Origin: Myroides pelagicus
Lineage (GTDB): Bacteria; Bacteroidota; Bacteroidia; Flavobacteriales; Flavobacteriaceae
Reading direction: 5' to 3'
Length of the DNA: 64,000 nt
Assembly: GCF_009711055.1 (NCBI RefSeq)
Contig: NZ_WMJY01000004.1
Coordinates: 1-64,000, forward strand
The position numbers were made by a program, and so were the translations under genes. Below are positions 42,779 through 52,970 of this stretch, piece by piece. Below the pieces are notes generated by a model. That model did no database searches and was not told the origin of the DNA. It saw only the letters and a list, made by a program, of their open reading frames with translations. Each line of letters opens with the position of its first letter. The first letter of the stretch is position 1.

Positions 42779-43025
42779 GATAGGCTGTCGGAATAAAGTG
42801 TTATTTGTTTAAGGAATCGTTTGATTAGATTTTTCTTTAGTAAAAATTTGATAAGTAGGGGAAGATTTTTTTTCTGGTCCAATAGATTTGGATTGATATA
42901 TTGGTAAAACCAATATACTAATTTCTTGGAAATGTTTTTTATTTTGATATAAATCAGTCATAAAAGGGTTATTTTTAAGAATGTTATAATCGTGAAAAAA
43001 AAAGTGGATTACCTTTTAAAAATAG

Positions 43026-43033
43026 TATCTTTA
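43026..43033 (+). promoter_or_regulatory. Candidate -7 box of ricT-gldH-pbp1A
   Basis: TATCTTTA is one base off TAnnTTTG, 57 bases before the ricT ATG. Confidence 0.4.
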
Positions 43034-43089
43034 CAGCAAATTTTCTTAAAAATAACCCTTATTTTGGGGTACTAATAAACATAAATTGA

Positions 43090-44664
43090 ATGGCTTGTAC
43101 AAATTGTTCGACAGACAAAGGAAGTAACGGACAACCAAGAGGTTGCCAAAATAATGGAACGTGCGGGACAGACAGTTGTAATAAATTAGCAGTTTTTGAC
43201 TGGCTGTCAAATATGGTTTATCCATCTGGCAGCGAAGTTTTTGATATAGTAGAAGTACGCTTTAAAAATGGTAGAAAGGATTTCTACCGCTATCCAAAAG
43301 AGCTAACGATCTCCATGGGGGATATAGTTGCAACTGAGACGTCACCAGGACACGATATCGGAGTGGTATCACTTACCGGAGAACTGGTAAAGGTTCAAAT
43401 GAAGAAAAAGGGGTATAATCCAGAAGGAGAGGTCCTAAAGATATATAGAAAGGCTACACAAAAGGATATTGATATCTGGCAAGAGGCTCGCGATAGAGAG
43501 GAGCCTGTACGTATGCGCGCTCGTGAGCTCGCTATCGCATTGAATTTGGAGATGAAGATTTCAGACGTAGAGTTTCAAGGAGATGGTTCGAAAGCTACGT
43601 TTTTTTATACAGCGAGTGAGCGTGTTGACTTTAGACAATTAATTAAAGACTTCGCACGCGAGTTTTCAATACGCATTGAAATGAAACAAGTGGGCTTCCG
43701 TCAGGAGGCAGCTCGTCTAGGAGGTGTTGGATCATGTGGTCGAGAACTATGTTGTTCTACTTGGTTGACAGATTTCAGAAGTGTTAATACAGCTGCGGCT
43801 CGTTATCAGCAATTATCGTTAAACCCACAGAAATTAGCTGGGCAATGTGGTAAATTAAAGTGTTGTTTGAACTTCGAGTTAGATACGTATTTAGAGGCAT
43901 TGAAAGATATGCCTGAAACAGATACGAAGTTGATGACAACTAAGGGTATCGCCTTTTGTCAAAAGATAGACATTTTCAAAGGACAAATGTGGTTTGCTTA
44001 TGCAAACAATTCAGCGAATTGGTATGTGTTGTCTTCGGAACAAGTAAAAGCAATCGTTGAGTTGAACAAGCAAGATATCAAAGGTGATGAGCTTGAGAAT
44101 TATGCATTAGAGCAAGAAGAAGAAAAACTACAGAATGTAGTAGAGGAAGATAGCGTAACTCGCTTTGATCAGCCTAAACGCAGAAGGAAACCACAACGCA
44201 AGACAAGGGACCGCAAGCCTGCAGGTGAAGGTGCTGCAGTAAGTGCTAATGAAGGTAATGAAGCAAGAGCTAAAACAGAGAGACGCCCTAGAACGAATAA
44301 TAGCCGTAATCGCAAACCAAATGATCGCAATGGGGAGAAAAAGGTTGTAAACGATACGACAGTTACAAATAATGAGGATAAAGGTAAAGGGGCAGCAAAC
44401 AAAAACCCACGAACTAAACGTCCTAAACCTGCAGTGGCTAAAGATGAGAATCGCCAGCGTCCAACAACTGGCAAAGAAAGAGTAGCTGATGGTAAAGCAG
44501 AGGGTACGCCTAAAGTGAAAAAAGAAGGCACACCTCGTAAAACTAATAGCAAACCAGAAGAACATACGGAAGGTGGAGTGAAAAAAAATAATCCTCGCAA
44601 TAAGAATCGAAGAAATAAAAAGCCAAATAATTCAAACGAAGGTTCAAATGCTAATGAAAAATAG
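43090..44664 (+). CDS. ricT: PSP1-domain protein RicT (YaaT)
   Basis: Protein of 524 aa. The PSP1 domain fills about residues 60-290, with Cys-rich CGRELCCSTW (about 216-225) and QCGKLKCCLNFEL (about 257-269), which in the Bacillus RicAFT complex help hold Fe-S clusters. The N-terminus adds six Cys in its first 36 residues. The last 170 residues are a very basic, Lys/Arg/Asn-rich disordered tail that may bind RNA. It is followed by gldH and pbp1A, an order usual in Flavobacteria. A role with RNase Y in RNA processing is known for Bacillus only. Confidence 0.88.
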   Translation: MACTNCSTDKGSNGQPRGCQNNGTCGTDSCNKLAVFDWLSNMVYPSGSEVFDIVEVRFKNGRKDFYRYPKELTISMGDIVATETSPGHDIGVVSLTGELVKVQMKKKGYNPEGEVLKIYRKATQKDIDIWQEARDREEPVRMRARELAIALNLEMKISDVEFQGDGSKATFFYTASERVDFRQLIKDFAREFSIRIEMKQVGFRQEAARLGGVGSCGRELCCSTWLTDFRSVNTAAARYQQLSLNPQKLAGQCGKLKCCLNFELDTYLEALKDMPETDTKLMTTKGIAFCQKIDIFKGQMWFAYANNSANWYVLSSEQVKAIVELNKQDIKGDELENYALEQEEEKLQNVVEEDSVTRFDQPKRRRKPQRKTRDRKPAGEGAAVSANEGNEARAKTERRPRTNNSRNRKPNDRNGEKKVVNDTTVTNNEDKGKGAANKNPRTKRPKPAVAKDENRQRPTTGKERVADGKAEGTPKVKKEGTPRKTNSKPEEHTEGGVKKNNPRNKNRRNKKPNNSNEGSNANEK

Positions 44665-45151
44665 TTGTATTCTATCTTTGATTGGACTAGTCTTCCTCTC
44701 ACTAGTAGGCTGTCAGCGTAATGAGAACATAGTTTTTGATCAGTACCAGTCAACAAATGGGCAATGGGAGAAGAAGGACGTCAAAACATTTGTATATAAG
44801 GTGTCTGATACGACAGATACTTATACGATGTCCATGAATATTAGGGCTAATAAAGATTATCCATATAATAATATGTATGTTATCTTTAAGTTATATCAAC
44901 CTAATATGACTGTACAAATAGATACACTTCAATATCAAATGGCTGATGTTAATGGCGAGTTATTAGGAGTAGGCTTTTCTGATGTGAAAGAGAGCAAGCT
45001 AGCTGTGAAGGAAGGTTTTGTATTTCCTGAGTCAGGGACGTATAAGTTTACCTTAGAACACGCTGTTAGAGCCTTAGGAGAAATAAAGGGAGATGAGTAC
45101 TTACCTGGAATATCTGAGGTAGGTCTGAGTATAGAAAAAGAAACAAATTAA
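44648..45151 (+). CDS. gldH: Gliding motility lipoprotein GldH
   Basis: Lipoprotein of 167 aa with lipobox SLVGC (Cys22), starting MLMKNSCILSLIGLVF; ATG codons at 44648 and 44654 are both possible. The mature part begins NIVFDQYQS and continues with short beta strands, matching GldH of Flavobacterium johnsoniae, which is needed for gliding. It overlaps the end of ricT by 17 bases, so the two are translationally linked, and lies 17 bases before the penicillin-binding protein gene. Confidence 0.88.
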   Translation: MLMKNSCILSLIGLVFLSLVGCQRNENIVFDQYQSTNGQWEKKDVKTFVYKVSDTTDTYTMSMNIRANKDYPYNNMYVIFKLYQPNMTVQIDTLQYQMADVNGELLGVGFSDVKESKLAVKEGFVFPESGTYKFTLEHAVRALGEIKGDEYLPGISEVGLSIEKETN

Positions 45152-45168
45152 AACGAACTATAGATTAT

Positions 45169-47487
45169 ATGAGTTCAACACAAAACAAAAAAGAGAAGAA
45201 CAAGCAAAAAGCACAAGGCGGATTTAAGAAGTACATTGTGGGCTTTTGGGTACTCTTCTTGGGTGGATGTGCCGCAGTGATATTTTTCTTTCTTTGTGCA
45301 TCATGGGGAGTATTTGGACCGATGCCGACATTTGATGAATTAGAAAATCCTGCGAGTAATGTAGCTACAGAAGTAATCTCTTCAGATGGGAAGACGATTG
45401 GTAAGTTCTATTTAGAGAACAGGGTTCCTGTTAGCTATGAAGATTTACCAGACTACCTAGTTAAGGCATTAATAGCTACTGAAGATGAGCGTTTTTTAAC
45501 GCATTCTGGTATTGATGCCAGAGGGACATTACGTGCTGTGACGGCAGTAGGTAGTAAAGGAGGAGCTAGTACGATAACACAGCAGTTAGCTAAGTTATTA
45601 TTCCACGGGGAAGGAGCTAGAAACTTACCTAAGCGTATCGCTCAGAAAGCTAAAGAATGGGTAATTGCTGTGAAGTTAGAGCGACAGTATACCAAAGAGG
45701 AGATTTTGACGATGTATTTAAACAAAGCAGACTTTGTCAATAATGCAGTAGGTATTCGTTCAGCTACTCGTGTATATTTAGGAAAAGAACCAAAGGACTT
45801 AACGATTGACGAAGCAGCAATGTTTGTTGGTATGCTTCAAAATCCAGCTTACTTTAACCCTGTAAGACGTCCTGAGTTAGTATTGAAGCGACGAAATGTG
45901 GTGTTGCACCAGATGGCAAGGAATGAGTTTATTACTCAAGAACAAAGTGAAGAGATGCAAAAGTTGCCATTATCTTTAAACTTTACCCCAGAGAGCCATA
46001 GAGAAGGTATCGCTACTTATTTTAGAGAGTATTTGCGTGAGTATATGCGTCGTTGGGTAAAAGAGAACCCTAAAAAAGATGGTACTACATACGATATTTA
46101 TAGAGATGGATTAAAAATCTATGTTACATTAGATTCTCGTTTACAAGAGTATGCAGAGGAAGCAGTTACTGAGCATATATCGAATTTACAAGAAGAGTTC
46201 TTTATTGATCAAAAGAACAATAAGATGGCTCCTTTCTATAAAATTAATAATGAGACAAGAGAGAGCATTATTACACGTGCGATGAAGTCTTCTGAAAGAT
46301 GGAAGCAAATGAAGGAGGCTGGTAAATCAGAGAAAGATATTTTAGCATCATTTAAAGTAAAGACTAAGATGAAAGTCTTTACGTGGAAAGGAGATGTAGA
46401 TACAGTGATGACTCCGCGAGATTCTATCATTTATTATAAGCACTTCTTACAAGCAGGTATGATGTCAATGGAACCGCAGACAGGACATATTAAAGCATGG
46501 GTAGGAGGTATTAACTATAAACATTTCCAATACGATCACGTAGGACAAGGAGCGAGACAAGTAGGTTCTACCTTTAAGCCATTTGTTTATGCGACGGCGA
46601 TAGAGCGTTTACATTACTCTCCATGTGATTCAATAATAGATTCACAGTTTACAATGCCTAAAGGGCGTCATGGAATTAGCAAAGATTGGACCCCTCAAAA
46701 TGCTAGTCGTAATTATAAGGGTATTATGACATTGAAGCAGGCATTAGCTGGATCAGTCAATACAGTAACAGCAAAGCTGATGGATAGAGTTGGGCCTGCT
46801 GCAGTGATTGACTTAATGCGTGATTTGGGAGTAACTTCTGAGATACCAGAAAGTCCTGCGATTGCTCTAGGAGCTGTAGATATTACGGTAAGTGATATGG
46901 TAGCGGCCTTTAGTACATTTGCAAATAAAGGGATTTATGTTAAGCCAGTTTTCATTACAAAGATTCAAGATAGAAATGGAGTTTTACTTTATAATGCGAT
47001 ACCAGAGACAAAAGATGTAATGAGCAAGGACGTAGCTTATGCGATTGTTAAGTTACTGGAAGGAGTTACAGAATCTGGATCAGGGGTTAGATTGCGTACG
47101 ACATGGAGTGGAAATGGATACAAACGCGTGACAGGTCACCCTTATAAGTTTACCAATCCAATAGCAGGTAAAACAGGAACAACTCAAAATCAAAGTGATG
47201 GTTGGTTTATCGGTATGGTACCCAACTTAGCTACTGGTGTTTGGGTAGGAAATGATGATCGAGCAGCACACTTTAGAACGATGTTGTATGGTCAAGGGGC
47301 TACATTAGCCTTACCAATTTGGGGACTTTATATGAATAAAGCCTATGCAGATAAAACATTGGATATCTCAAAAGGTAAGTTTGAAGTTCCAGATAATCTT
47401 TCGATACGAGTTGATTGTTCGAAGATAATAGAAGAAGGACAAGCAGATGAAGAATCAGATTTAACCACAGAAGAATTTGACTTTTAA
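45169..47487 (+). CDS. Penicillin-binding protein 1A, bifunctional
   Basis: Class A penicillin-binding protein of 772 aa that both polymerises and cross-links peptidoglycan. An N-terminal membrane helix (about 22-46) precedes the GT51 glycosyltransferase domain, with ALIATEDERF (catalytic Glu near 105) and GGASTITQQLAKLLF. The transpeptidase domain has STFK (467-470, nucleophile Ser467), SVN and KTGT (668-671). The periplasmic C-terminus is short and acidic. Third gene of ricT-gldH-pbp1A, ended by a strong terminator. Confidence 0.95.
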   Translation: MSSTQNKKEKNKQKAQGGFKKYIVGFWVLFLGGCAAVIFFFLCASWGVFGPMPTFDELENPASNVATEVISSDGKTIGKFYLENRVPVSYEDLPDYLVKALIATEDERFLTHSGIDARGTLRAVTAVGSKGGASTITQQLAKLLFHGEGARNLPKRIAQKAKEWVIAVKLERQYTKEEILTMYLNKADFVNNAVGIRSATRVYLGKEPKDLTIDEAAMFVGMLQNPAYFNPVRRPELVLKRRNVVLHQMARNEFITQEQSEEMQKLPLSLNFTPESHREGIATYFREYLREYMRRWVKENPKKDGTTYDIYRDGLKIYVTLDSRLQEYAEEAVTEHISNLQEEFFIDQKNNKMAPFYKINNETRESIITRAMKSSERWKQMKEAGKSEKDILASFKVKTKMKVFTWKGDVDTVMTPRDSIIYYKHFLQAGMMSMEPQTGHIKAWVGGINYKHFQYDHVGQGARQVGSTFKPFVYATAIERLHYSPCDSIIDSQFTMPKGRHGISKDWTPQNASRNYKGIMTLKQALAGSVNTVTAKLMDRVGPAAVIDLMRDLGVTSEIPESPAIALGAVDITVSDMVAAFSTFANKGIYVKPVFITKIQDRNGVLLYNAIPETKDVMSKDVAYAIVKLLEGVTESGSGVRLRTTWSGNGYKRVTGHPYKFTNPIAGKTGTTQNQSDGWFIGMVPNLATGVWVGNDDRAAHFRTMLYGQGATLALPIWGLYMNKAYADKTLDISKGKFEVPDNLSIRVDCSKIIEEGQADEESDLTTEEFDF

Positions 47488-47493
47488 TAGATT

Positions 47494-47522
47494 AAACGCC
47501 TTTTTTTAAAGGCGTTTTTTTT
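47494..47522 (+). terminator. Terminator after pbp1A
   Basis: AAACGCCTTT (47494-47503) pairs with AAAGGCGTTT (47508-47517), followed by a T run to 47522. Confidence 0.88.
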
Positions 47523-47555
47523 ATACATTAGGGAAATTAATTAAACCAAAAAACT

Positions 47556-48257
47556 ATGATTAATAAAAAAGTAGCTAATGTTCAAGACGCTTTGTATGAC
47601 ATTACAGATAATGTTACCATTATGCTTGGTGGATTTGGGCTATGTGGTATTCCTGAGAATTCAATTGCTGAATTGGTAAGGAAAAATGTGAAAGGATTAA
47701 CTTGTATATCAAACAATGCTGGAGTAGATGATTTTGGTTTGGGATTGTTGTTGCAAAAGAGACAGATAGATAAGATGATTTCCTCGTATGTTGGAGAGAA
47801 TGCAGAATTTGAAAGACAAATGTTAAGCGGCGAATTGGCAGTTGAACTAACTCCGCAGGGTACGCTAGCAGAGAAGTGCAGAGCCGCACAGGTTGGAATA
47901 CCCGCTTTTTATACACCAGCAGGCTATGGAACAGAAGTAGCAGAAGGTAAAGAGACTAGAGAGTTCAATGGAAAGCAGTATGTTTTAGAACATGCATTTA
48001 AAGCTGATTTTGCAATCGTAAAGGCGTGGAAAGGAGATGAGGCTGGGAATTTAATATTTAAGGGAACAGCTAGAAACTTTAATGCATGTATGGCAGGTGC
48101 TGCAAAGATAACTATAGCAGAAGTAGAAGAGCTTGTACCAGCAGGTGTTCTAGATCCTAATGAAGTACATGTCCCTGGGATTTTTGTTAAACGAATTTTT
48201 CAAGGAGAAAAGTATGAGAAGCGAATTGAACAACGTACCGTGCGTACAAAGAAGTAA
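47556..48257 (+). CDS. scoA: 3-oxoacid CoA-transferase subunit A
   Basis: Subunit A of 233 aa of a succinyl-CoA:3-ketoacid or acetoacetate CoA-transferase. It has the motif [13 protein letters not shown] near residue 26 and the [19 protein letters not shown] segment. It acts with subunit B encoded 28 bases downstream, and lets the cell use acetoacetate or other 3-oxoacids. The exact CoA donor cannot be decided from sequence. Confidence 0.92.
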   Translation: MINKKVANVQDALYDITDNVTIMLGGFGLCGIPENSIAELVRKNVKGLTCISNNAGVDDFGLGLLLQKRQIDKMISSYVGENAEFERQMLSGELAVELTPQGTLAEKCRAAQVGIPAFYTPAGYGTEVAEGKETREFNGKQYVLEHAFKADFAIVKAWKGDEAGNLIFKGTARNFNACMAGAAKITIAEVEELVPAGVLDPNEVHVPGIFVKRIFQGEKYEKRIEQRTVRTKK

Positions 48258-48285
48258 TTCATCACCCTTAAATGCAAAGTAAATT

Positions 48286-48942
48286 ATGTTAGATAAAGTC
48301 GGAATAGCAAAACGTATAGCTAAGGAACTACAAGATGGTTTTTATGTCAATCTAGGTATAGGAATACCTACATTAGTAGCTAATTATGTACCAGAAGGAA
48401 TGAATGTTGAATTCCAGAGTGAGAATGGGGTACTAGGTATGGGGCCATTTCCATTTGAAGGAGAGGAAGATGCGGATCTGATTAATGCAGGGAAGCAAAC
48501 CATAACCACATTAAAAGGAGCTTCATTTTTTGATTCAGCAACTAGTTTTGGGATGATTAGAGGTCAGCATGTGGACTTAACGATTCTTGGAGCAATGGAA
48601 ATATCTGAAAAAGGAGATATAGCAAACTGGAAGATCCCAGGTAAGATGGTTAAGGGTATGGGAGGAGCAATGGATTTAGTAGCTTCTGCAGAGAATATAA
48701 TAGTAGCAATGATGCATGTGAATAAAGCAGGAGACTCGAAGATATTAAAGGAATGTACACTTCCTTTGACGGGAGTTAGTTGTGTAAAAAAGATTGTTAC
48801 AGAGCTAGCTGTCATGGAAGTGACAGAAAGAGGCTTGAAGTTGTTGGAACGCGCACCAGGAGTATCAGTAGAGCATATAAAGGCATCAACAGCTGTTGAT
48901 TTGATTATAGAAGGTGATATACCTGAAATGAATATTGAATAA
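48286..48942 (+). CDS. scoB: 3-oxoacid CoA-transferase subunit B
   Basis: Subunit B of 218 aa. The catalytic Glu lies in [12 protein letters not shown] (Glu46), which forms the enzyme-CoA thioester. VNLGIGIPT and the late [15 protein letters not shown] match the family. It pairs with the upstream subunit A in a two-gene operon. Confidence 0.93.
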   Translation: MLDKVGIAKRIAKELQDGFYVNLGIGIPTLVANYVPEGMNVEFQSENGVLGMGPFPFEGEEDADLINAGKQTITTLKGASFFDSATSFGMIRGQHVDLTILGAMEISEKGDIANWKIPGKMVKGMGGAMDLVASAENIIVAMMHVNKAGDSKILKECTLPLTGVSCVKKIVTELAVMEVTERGLKLLERAPGVSVEHIKASTAVDLIIEGDIPEMNIE

Positions 48943-48955
48943 AAAGATAAAACAC

Positions 48956-48988
48956 AAAGTCCCAATACAATCTACGTACTGGGACTTT
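48956..48988. terminator. Bidirectional terminator between scoB and the Usp gene
   Basis: AAAGTCCCA and TGGGACTTT form the base of a hairpin, extended past a mismatch by TAC/GTA. Confidence 0.75.
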
Positions 48989-48992
48989 TAGT

Positions 48993-49838
48993 TTATGCTT
49001 TATGCGCTTTATAAACGAGGAAAGGAATTTTTAGATGTTTAGCCAAATGTTGTGTTGTACTCTTTTGTAAAATGCTCTCAAAGAATGATTTGTTGCGTTG
49101 TATGGTGGCCACGATATCAATTGGTTTTTTGCTATCGATAAAGTCCATAATAGTTTGCTCAATATTTTCAGCATTTATGATGTGGAAAGTAATAGGCTTG
49201 TCTTTATAGCGCTCTTTCCATTCTTCATATACTTTATCGCAGTCTTCACAATCATTTCGTTTGATGTGAACACATTTAACATGGTAGTCAAAGTTTATAG
49301 CGCCTTCAATAATTCGGTCAAGTGTTTCTTGTTCTTCTAAGTTAAGCATTGTAGTAAAGACAATGTTTTTGACAGGGCGGTATTGAGCCTCTTTAGGTAC
49401 GCTCAGTACAGGCACTTTAACTTTTGAGATAGTGTTTAATGTATTTGAACCTAAAATTCTTTTCGCGAAGTTAGCATTCGTGCCTTCAGTACCCATGACG
49501 ATAAAGTCAATATGGAGCTCTTCTATCGCATTAATAATTTCAGGAATAAGCAATCCTTCTTCAACTTTGTAAAATACTTCTACGTGCTCTAAATTAAGCT
49601 CTGTGCGTATTTGATTAAGTTCTGGTGTATGCGTTTGTAGTTCTTCTAAGTTTTGAAATGCAGATCGTTTACTGACCCCATCTACAAGTTTTGGACTGAT
49701 ATGGCCTGATATTACAGGAGGATCATATACATGTAGTACGTATAAGTTAGCGTTTTTCTGATTAGCGAGTTGCAAAGCATATTTGAATGCATTATTAGCT
49801 GTCTCAGAATAATCAGTAGGGAATAATATTTTTTTCAT
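48993..49838 (-). CDS. Tandem universal stress protein
   Basis: Cytosolic protein of 281 aa with two Usp domains (about 1-148 and 152-281). Domain 1 opens KKILFPTDYSETANNAFKYA and has the nucleotide-binding type end MGTEGTNANFAKRILGSNT. Domain 2 is more diverged and ends in a variant of the same motif. UspA proteins bind ATP or act under stress; the tandem form is common in Bacteroidota. It sits alone. Confidence 0.9.
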   Translation of the reverse strand: MKKILFPTDYSETANNAFKYALQLANQKNANLYVLHVYDPPVISGHISPKLVDGVSKRSAFQNLEELQTHTPELNQIRTELNLEHVEVFYKVEEGLLIPEIINAIEELHIDFIVMGTEGTNANFAKRILGSNTLNTISKVKVPVLSVPKEAQYRPVKNIVFTTMLNLEEQETLDRIIEGAINFDYHVKCVHIKRNDCEDCDKVYEEWKERYKDKPITFHIINAENIEQTIMDFIDSKKPIDIVATIQRNKSFFESILQKSTTQHLAKHLKIPFLVYKAHKA

Positions 49839-49942
49839 AATAATTAAACTTTCTCAGTTTGTACAAGGTACGAATAATAAATAGCTTCTTTCACATTTCG
49901 CAGAAGTAATTGTAGTCCTGTTTAGCCTTGCTGTGAAACTCA

Positions 49943-50737
49943 TCAGAATTGGTATTCAGTGTCTAACAAGCGACTGATTCGAGTTCCATCAACTTTTTTA
50001 TATTCCTCTAGATTGTTTTTGCCTAAAGGAGGAAGTGTCAGTCTATATTTGTTTGCCTCTTCGCTGTAGTAGTCTAGTCGATTAGCAAAGTTAGGAGAGA
50101 CAATGTTGTAGATTTCATCGGTATAGTTCTCCTTAGTAAGTAGCTTACTTATGAAATTTATAATATCCGTTTGGTGAGCCATATTAACAGGTAGGTCTGG
50201 ATTGTCAAATGTTTCTCGTTTGCAGATATGAACTACGGGTCTTCTATCTTCACTATAGAGCCCTCCTAAGCGCAGTATAGTGGTGTGAAAAGTATTTTGG
50301 GAAAGCAGAGCCTCTTCAATAGCTCTAATGTGTACAGCTGTTGGTGCACTAGAATAGTTAGTACTCGTGTCCGTTATTGTTTTATTTGACGGAGCATACA
50401 CAGAAACAGAGCTAGTCATGATAAGCTGTTTAATAGCTGTTGTTTCAATAGCATGGATTATTTTGTTAAAGGTAGTTACGTATTGGTTGTTATCAGCTTT
50501 TCTTGAAGGAGGAATAGTGATGATTAAGGAATCAATATTTTCTAAGAAAGCCAATAATGGTTCGAGATAGTCTTGACTGTTTAAATTAATTAAATAGCTA
50601 TCGATCCCCACTTCTTCTAAAAGTGTTAGTTTTTCTAGTGTTGTAGTTGAACCTTTAATGTTATAACCTTGCTGTTTTAGGTTTACGGCTAAAGGCAATC
50701 CTAACCAACCACACCCTAAAATACCTATTGTTCTCAT
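49943..50737 (-). CDS. NAD(P)-dependent epimerase/dehydratase family protein
   Basis: Protein of 264 aa of the extended short-chain dehydrogenase family, close to YeeZ-type proteins. The ATG at 50737 (MRTIGILGCGWLGLPLA) is preferred over one 15 bases upstream because it places GCGWLG directly at the first strand. MTSSVSVYAP and the middle ILRLGGLYSEDRRP are typical. The active-site YxxxK is not clear. The substrate is unknown, perhaps a sugar nucleotide. Confidence 0.82.
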   Translation of the reverse strand: MRTIGILGCGWLGLPLAVNLKQQGYNIKGSTTTLEKLTLLEEVGIDSYLINLNSQDYLEPLLAFLENIDSLIITIPPSRKADNNQYVTTFNKIIHAIETTAIKQLIMTSSVSVYAPSNKTITDTSTNYSSAPTAVHIRAIEEALLSQNTFHTTILRLGGLYSEDRRPVVHICKRETFDNPDLPVNMAHQTDIINFISKLLTKENYTDEIYNIVSPNFANRLDYYSEEANKYRLTLPPLGKNNLEEYKKVDGTRISRLLDTEYQF

Positions 50738-50836
50738 AACCTTAATATTCAATCGTAAATTTTTATAAAAATAAGCATTTCCTTTGTATGACTAAATTTA
50801 TCTCTAGATATTTGAAACTTGAAAAACACGAACAAC

Positions 50837-52102
50837 ATGAATAAATTCCTTTTAACAGCTTTAGGCTTATTGTCTTTGGCAACGAGTACAATTACAGTAG
50901 CTCAAGAAAAAGAAAAACAACTTGTATTAGAGAATAGATTAAACAATCCAAAACAAGTTGATAAACCGTATGTAATCTTAATCTCTATCGATGGGTTTCG
51001 CTATGACTATATTGAAAAACACCAAGCGGAATTTTTGAAATCATTTGGAGAAGAAGGAGTAAGAGCGGAGTCTATGCGTCCTTCATATCCATCAGTGACC
51101 TTCCCTAATCACTATACGCTAGTTACAGGTTTGTATCCATCACACCACGGTTTGGTAGGTAATAATATGTATGACCGCAAAATGGATGCAAGGTATTCAC
51201 TGCGCAATAAGAAAGCGGTAACGAATAAAGAATGGTACGGTGGAACGCCTTTATGGGTACTAGCCGAGCAACAAGAGATGCTTTCAGCATGTTACTATTG
51301 GCCAGGATCAGAAGCTGATATCAAAGGAGTATTGCCAACATACTACTATGAGTACACAGAGAAAACACCAATGAATGATCGAATAGGGGAAGTTGTTAAG
51401 TGGTTGAGTTTACCTGAAGAGGAGCGTCCACACTTTATAACTTTCTATTTGCCTGAAGTAGATCATGCAGGACACCGTTATGGACCTGATGCAGAGGAAA
51501 CAAGAGAAGCTGTACAATATGCTGACCGTTCAATCCAACAGTTAGTAAACGAAGTCGATAAATTGAATTTACCGGTGAATTATGTAGTTGTTTCTGATCA
51601 CGGAATGATTAATTTAAACCAAAAGAAGTTATTAGAGTTTCCGGTTAAGTTAGATGGAGAAGCTTTGAAAATAGCATCAAATGGAGTTTATGTAAGTGTC
51701 TTTGTTAATGATAAAACTCAGATAGATCATTGGTATAAAAAAATTGATAAGGCTGCAAAAAAGAAGTATATGAAGGTGTATAAACACGATGATATTCCTG
51801 CATCTCTTAACTTTGGTGGAGAACACGATCGTTTTGATCGAATAGGAGATATTGTTGTAATAGCTGAATCACCGTATTATTTTACGAATAAAAAGCTTCC
51901 TGGAAGTCATGGTTTTGATCCTAAGACGGTAAAAGAAATGCATGCAATCTTCTTAGCTAAAGGACCGCAGTTTAAAGAGAGACTTACAGTGCCTACGTTT
52001 GAGAATGTTGATGTTTACCCTATTGTAACTGAAATTTTAGGATTAGAAATCACAGAAGAGTTAGACGGTACGACAGAAGTTGCTAAACAAGTATTGAAAT
52101 AA
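50837..52102 (+). CDS. Ectonucleotide pyrophosphatase/phosphodiesterase family protein
   Basis: Periplasmic zinc enzyme of 421 aa of the alkaline-phosphatase superfamily. The ATG at 50837 starts a signal peptide (MNKFLLTALGLLSLATSTI, ending VAQ). Metal- and nucleophile-bearing motifs are LISIDGFRYDYI, YPSVTFPNHYTLVTGLYP (nucleophile Thr), EVDHAGHRYGP, VVSDHGM and the final LPGSHGFDP. It probably hydrolyses nucleotide or lipid phosphodiesters. An in-frame TTG at 50819 is rejected as start. Single gene with a terminator. Confidence 0.93.
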   Translation: MNKFLLTALGLLSLATSTITVAQEKEKQLVLENRLNNPKQVDKPYVILISIDGFRYDYIEKHQAEFLKSFGEEGVRAESMRPSYPSVTFPNHYTLVTGLYPSHHGLVGNNMYDRKMDARYSLRNKKAVTNKEWYGGTPLWVLAEQQEMLSACYYWPGSEADIKGVLPTYYYEYTEKTPMNDRIGEVVKWLSLPEEERPHFITFYLPEVDHAGHRYGPDAEETREAVQYADRSIQQLVNEVDKLNLPVNYVVVSDHGMINLNQKKLLEFPVKLDGEALKIASNGVYVSVFVNDKTQIDHWYKKIDKAAKKKYMKVYKHDDIPASLNFGGEHDRFDRIGDIVVIAESPYYFTNKKLPGSHGFDPKTVKEMHAIFLAKGPQFKERLTVPTFENVDVYPIVTEILGLEITEELDGTTEVAKQVLK

Positions 52103-52134
52103 ATATCAAGAGTATATTGTAGATTTATTATAAC

Positions 52135-52169
52135 AATAAGGGCTATCAACTCGATTGATAGCCCTTATT
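52135..52169. terminator. Bidirectional terminator after the ENPP gene
   Basis: AATAAGGGCTATCA (52135-52148) and TGATAGCCCTTATT (52156-52169) are perfect complements around a 7-base loop. Confidence 0.9.
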
Positions 52170-52173
52170 TTAT

Positions 52174-52953
52174 TTAAAATTGGTAGCCAAAGCCAATGTT
52201 TAAGTAAATATTGTGCATTGAAAATGAAATTGCTTCAAAATCATTGTCTAGTAAACTATTGAATCCATAAGTTAGATCCCCAAACAAAAGGAAATTGTTG
52301 TTTAGTTTCCATTCTGCCCCTAGTTGAGTACCCCATTGGAAGTTGTTTACTTCATTAGAAAAGTCATATTCTGCTTTTTTATCTCCTTCAAAGATTAGTT
52401 TTTGTCCTGTTGGATTAGTCTGTCTTAGGTATCCATTGTGAACATGACCTCCAAATGCTTTATCAATAGCAGTAGAGAAATATAATCCTCCATATACTCC
52501 CCATTGTTTATTAATGTTATATGTCGCAAGTAATGGAATGGTCAGGTAGGTATTGCGCACTTCTGTTCTTACTTCTCCTGTAAAGTTACCTTTGACTTGA
52601 GATCCATTGTAGTTGATTTGTGTCAGGTAGTCTTTAACTCTAGATTCAGTTTTCATACCTTTTCCTTCAACTCTAAGCCCTGTTCGAATTCCCCACTTAT
52701 GTTCAGCTGAAAACCATTTAGTAAAGTTTGTTTCAATACCTAGTTGTAGGGTAGGGTTATAACTTTTTATCGCTCGGATTTCTCTAGGTAATCCTAAAGG
52801 AGAAGCTCCCCCAATACTGAATTGAGAACGCAACTGAACGGTTGTATTTTCTGTGAAAAAATTAGTTTTTTTAATTGGTGTATTGACCTCTTGAGCTGAA
52901 GTGAATAGAGAGGTGATGCCCAATAGTATAATAGAGAGATGTTTAAATTTCAT
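52174..52953 (-). CDS. Outer membrane beta-barrel protein, cassette copy 1
   Basis: Protein of 259 aa with a signal peptide (about 1-20, ending FTSAQ) and alternating amphipathic strands ending in NIGFGYQF, a C-terminal Phe typical of outer membrane barrels. It resembles porin-like/PorT-type small barrels. It is paralogous to the protein at 54443: both share FSIGG-SPLG, SYNPT-QLG, HKWG-RTGLR-EG-GMKT and a C-terminal YQF. It lies 17 bases after the PCMD lipoprotein gene, forming a two-gene cassette. Ligand or role unknown. Confidence 0.82.
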   Translation of the reverse strand: MKFKHLSIILLGITSLFTSAQEVNTPIKKTNFFTENTTVQLRSQFSIGGASPLGLPREIRAIKSYNPTLQLGIETNFTKWFSAEHKWGIRTGLRVEGKGMKTESRVKDYLTQINYNGSQVKGNFTGEVRTEVRNTYLTIPLLATYNINKQWGVYGGLYFSTAIDKAFGGHVHNGYLRQTNPTGQKLIFEGDKKAEYDFSNEVNNFQWGTQLGAEWKLNNNFLLFGDLTYGFNSLLDNDFEAISFSMHNIYLNIGFGYQF

Positions 52954-52970
52954 ACTTAGTGATACTTTGT

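Noticed and set aside
42676..42882. Minus-strand frame of 68 codons after the TonB operon
   Set aside because: It reads straight through structured element B. Its apparent protein is most likely a by-product of the repeat.
44169..44756. Long antisense frame (195 codons) opposite the ricT tail
   Set aside because: The basic, low-complexity tail of ricT leaves the opposite strand open by chance. The ricT-gldH overlap and family matches are clearly on the plus strand.
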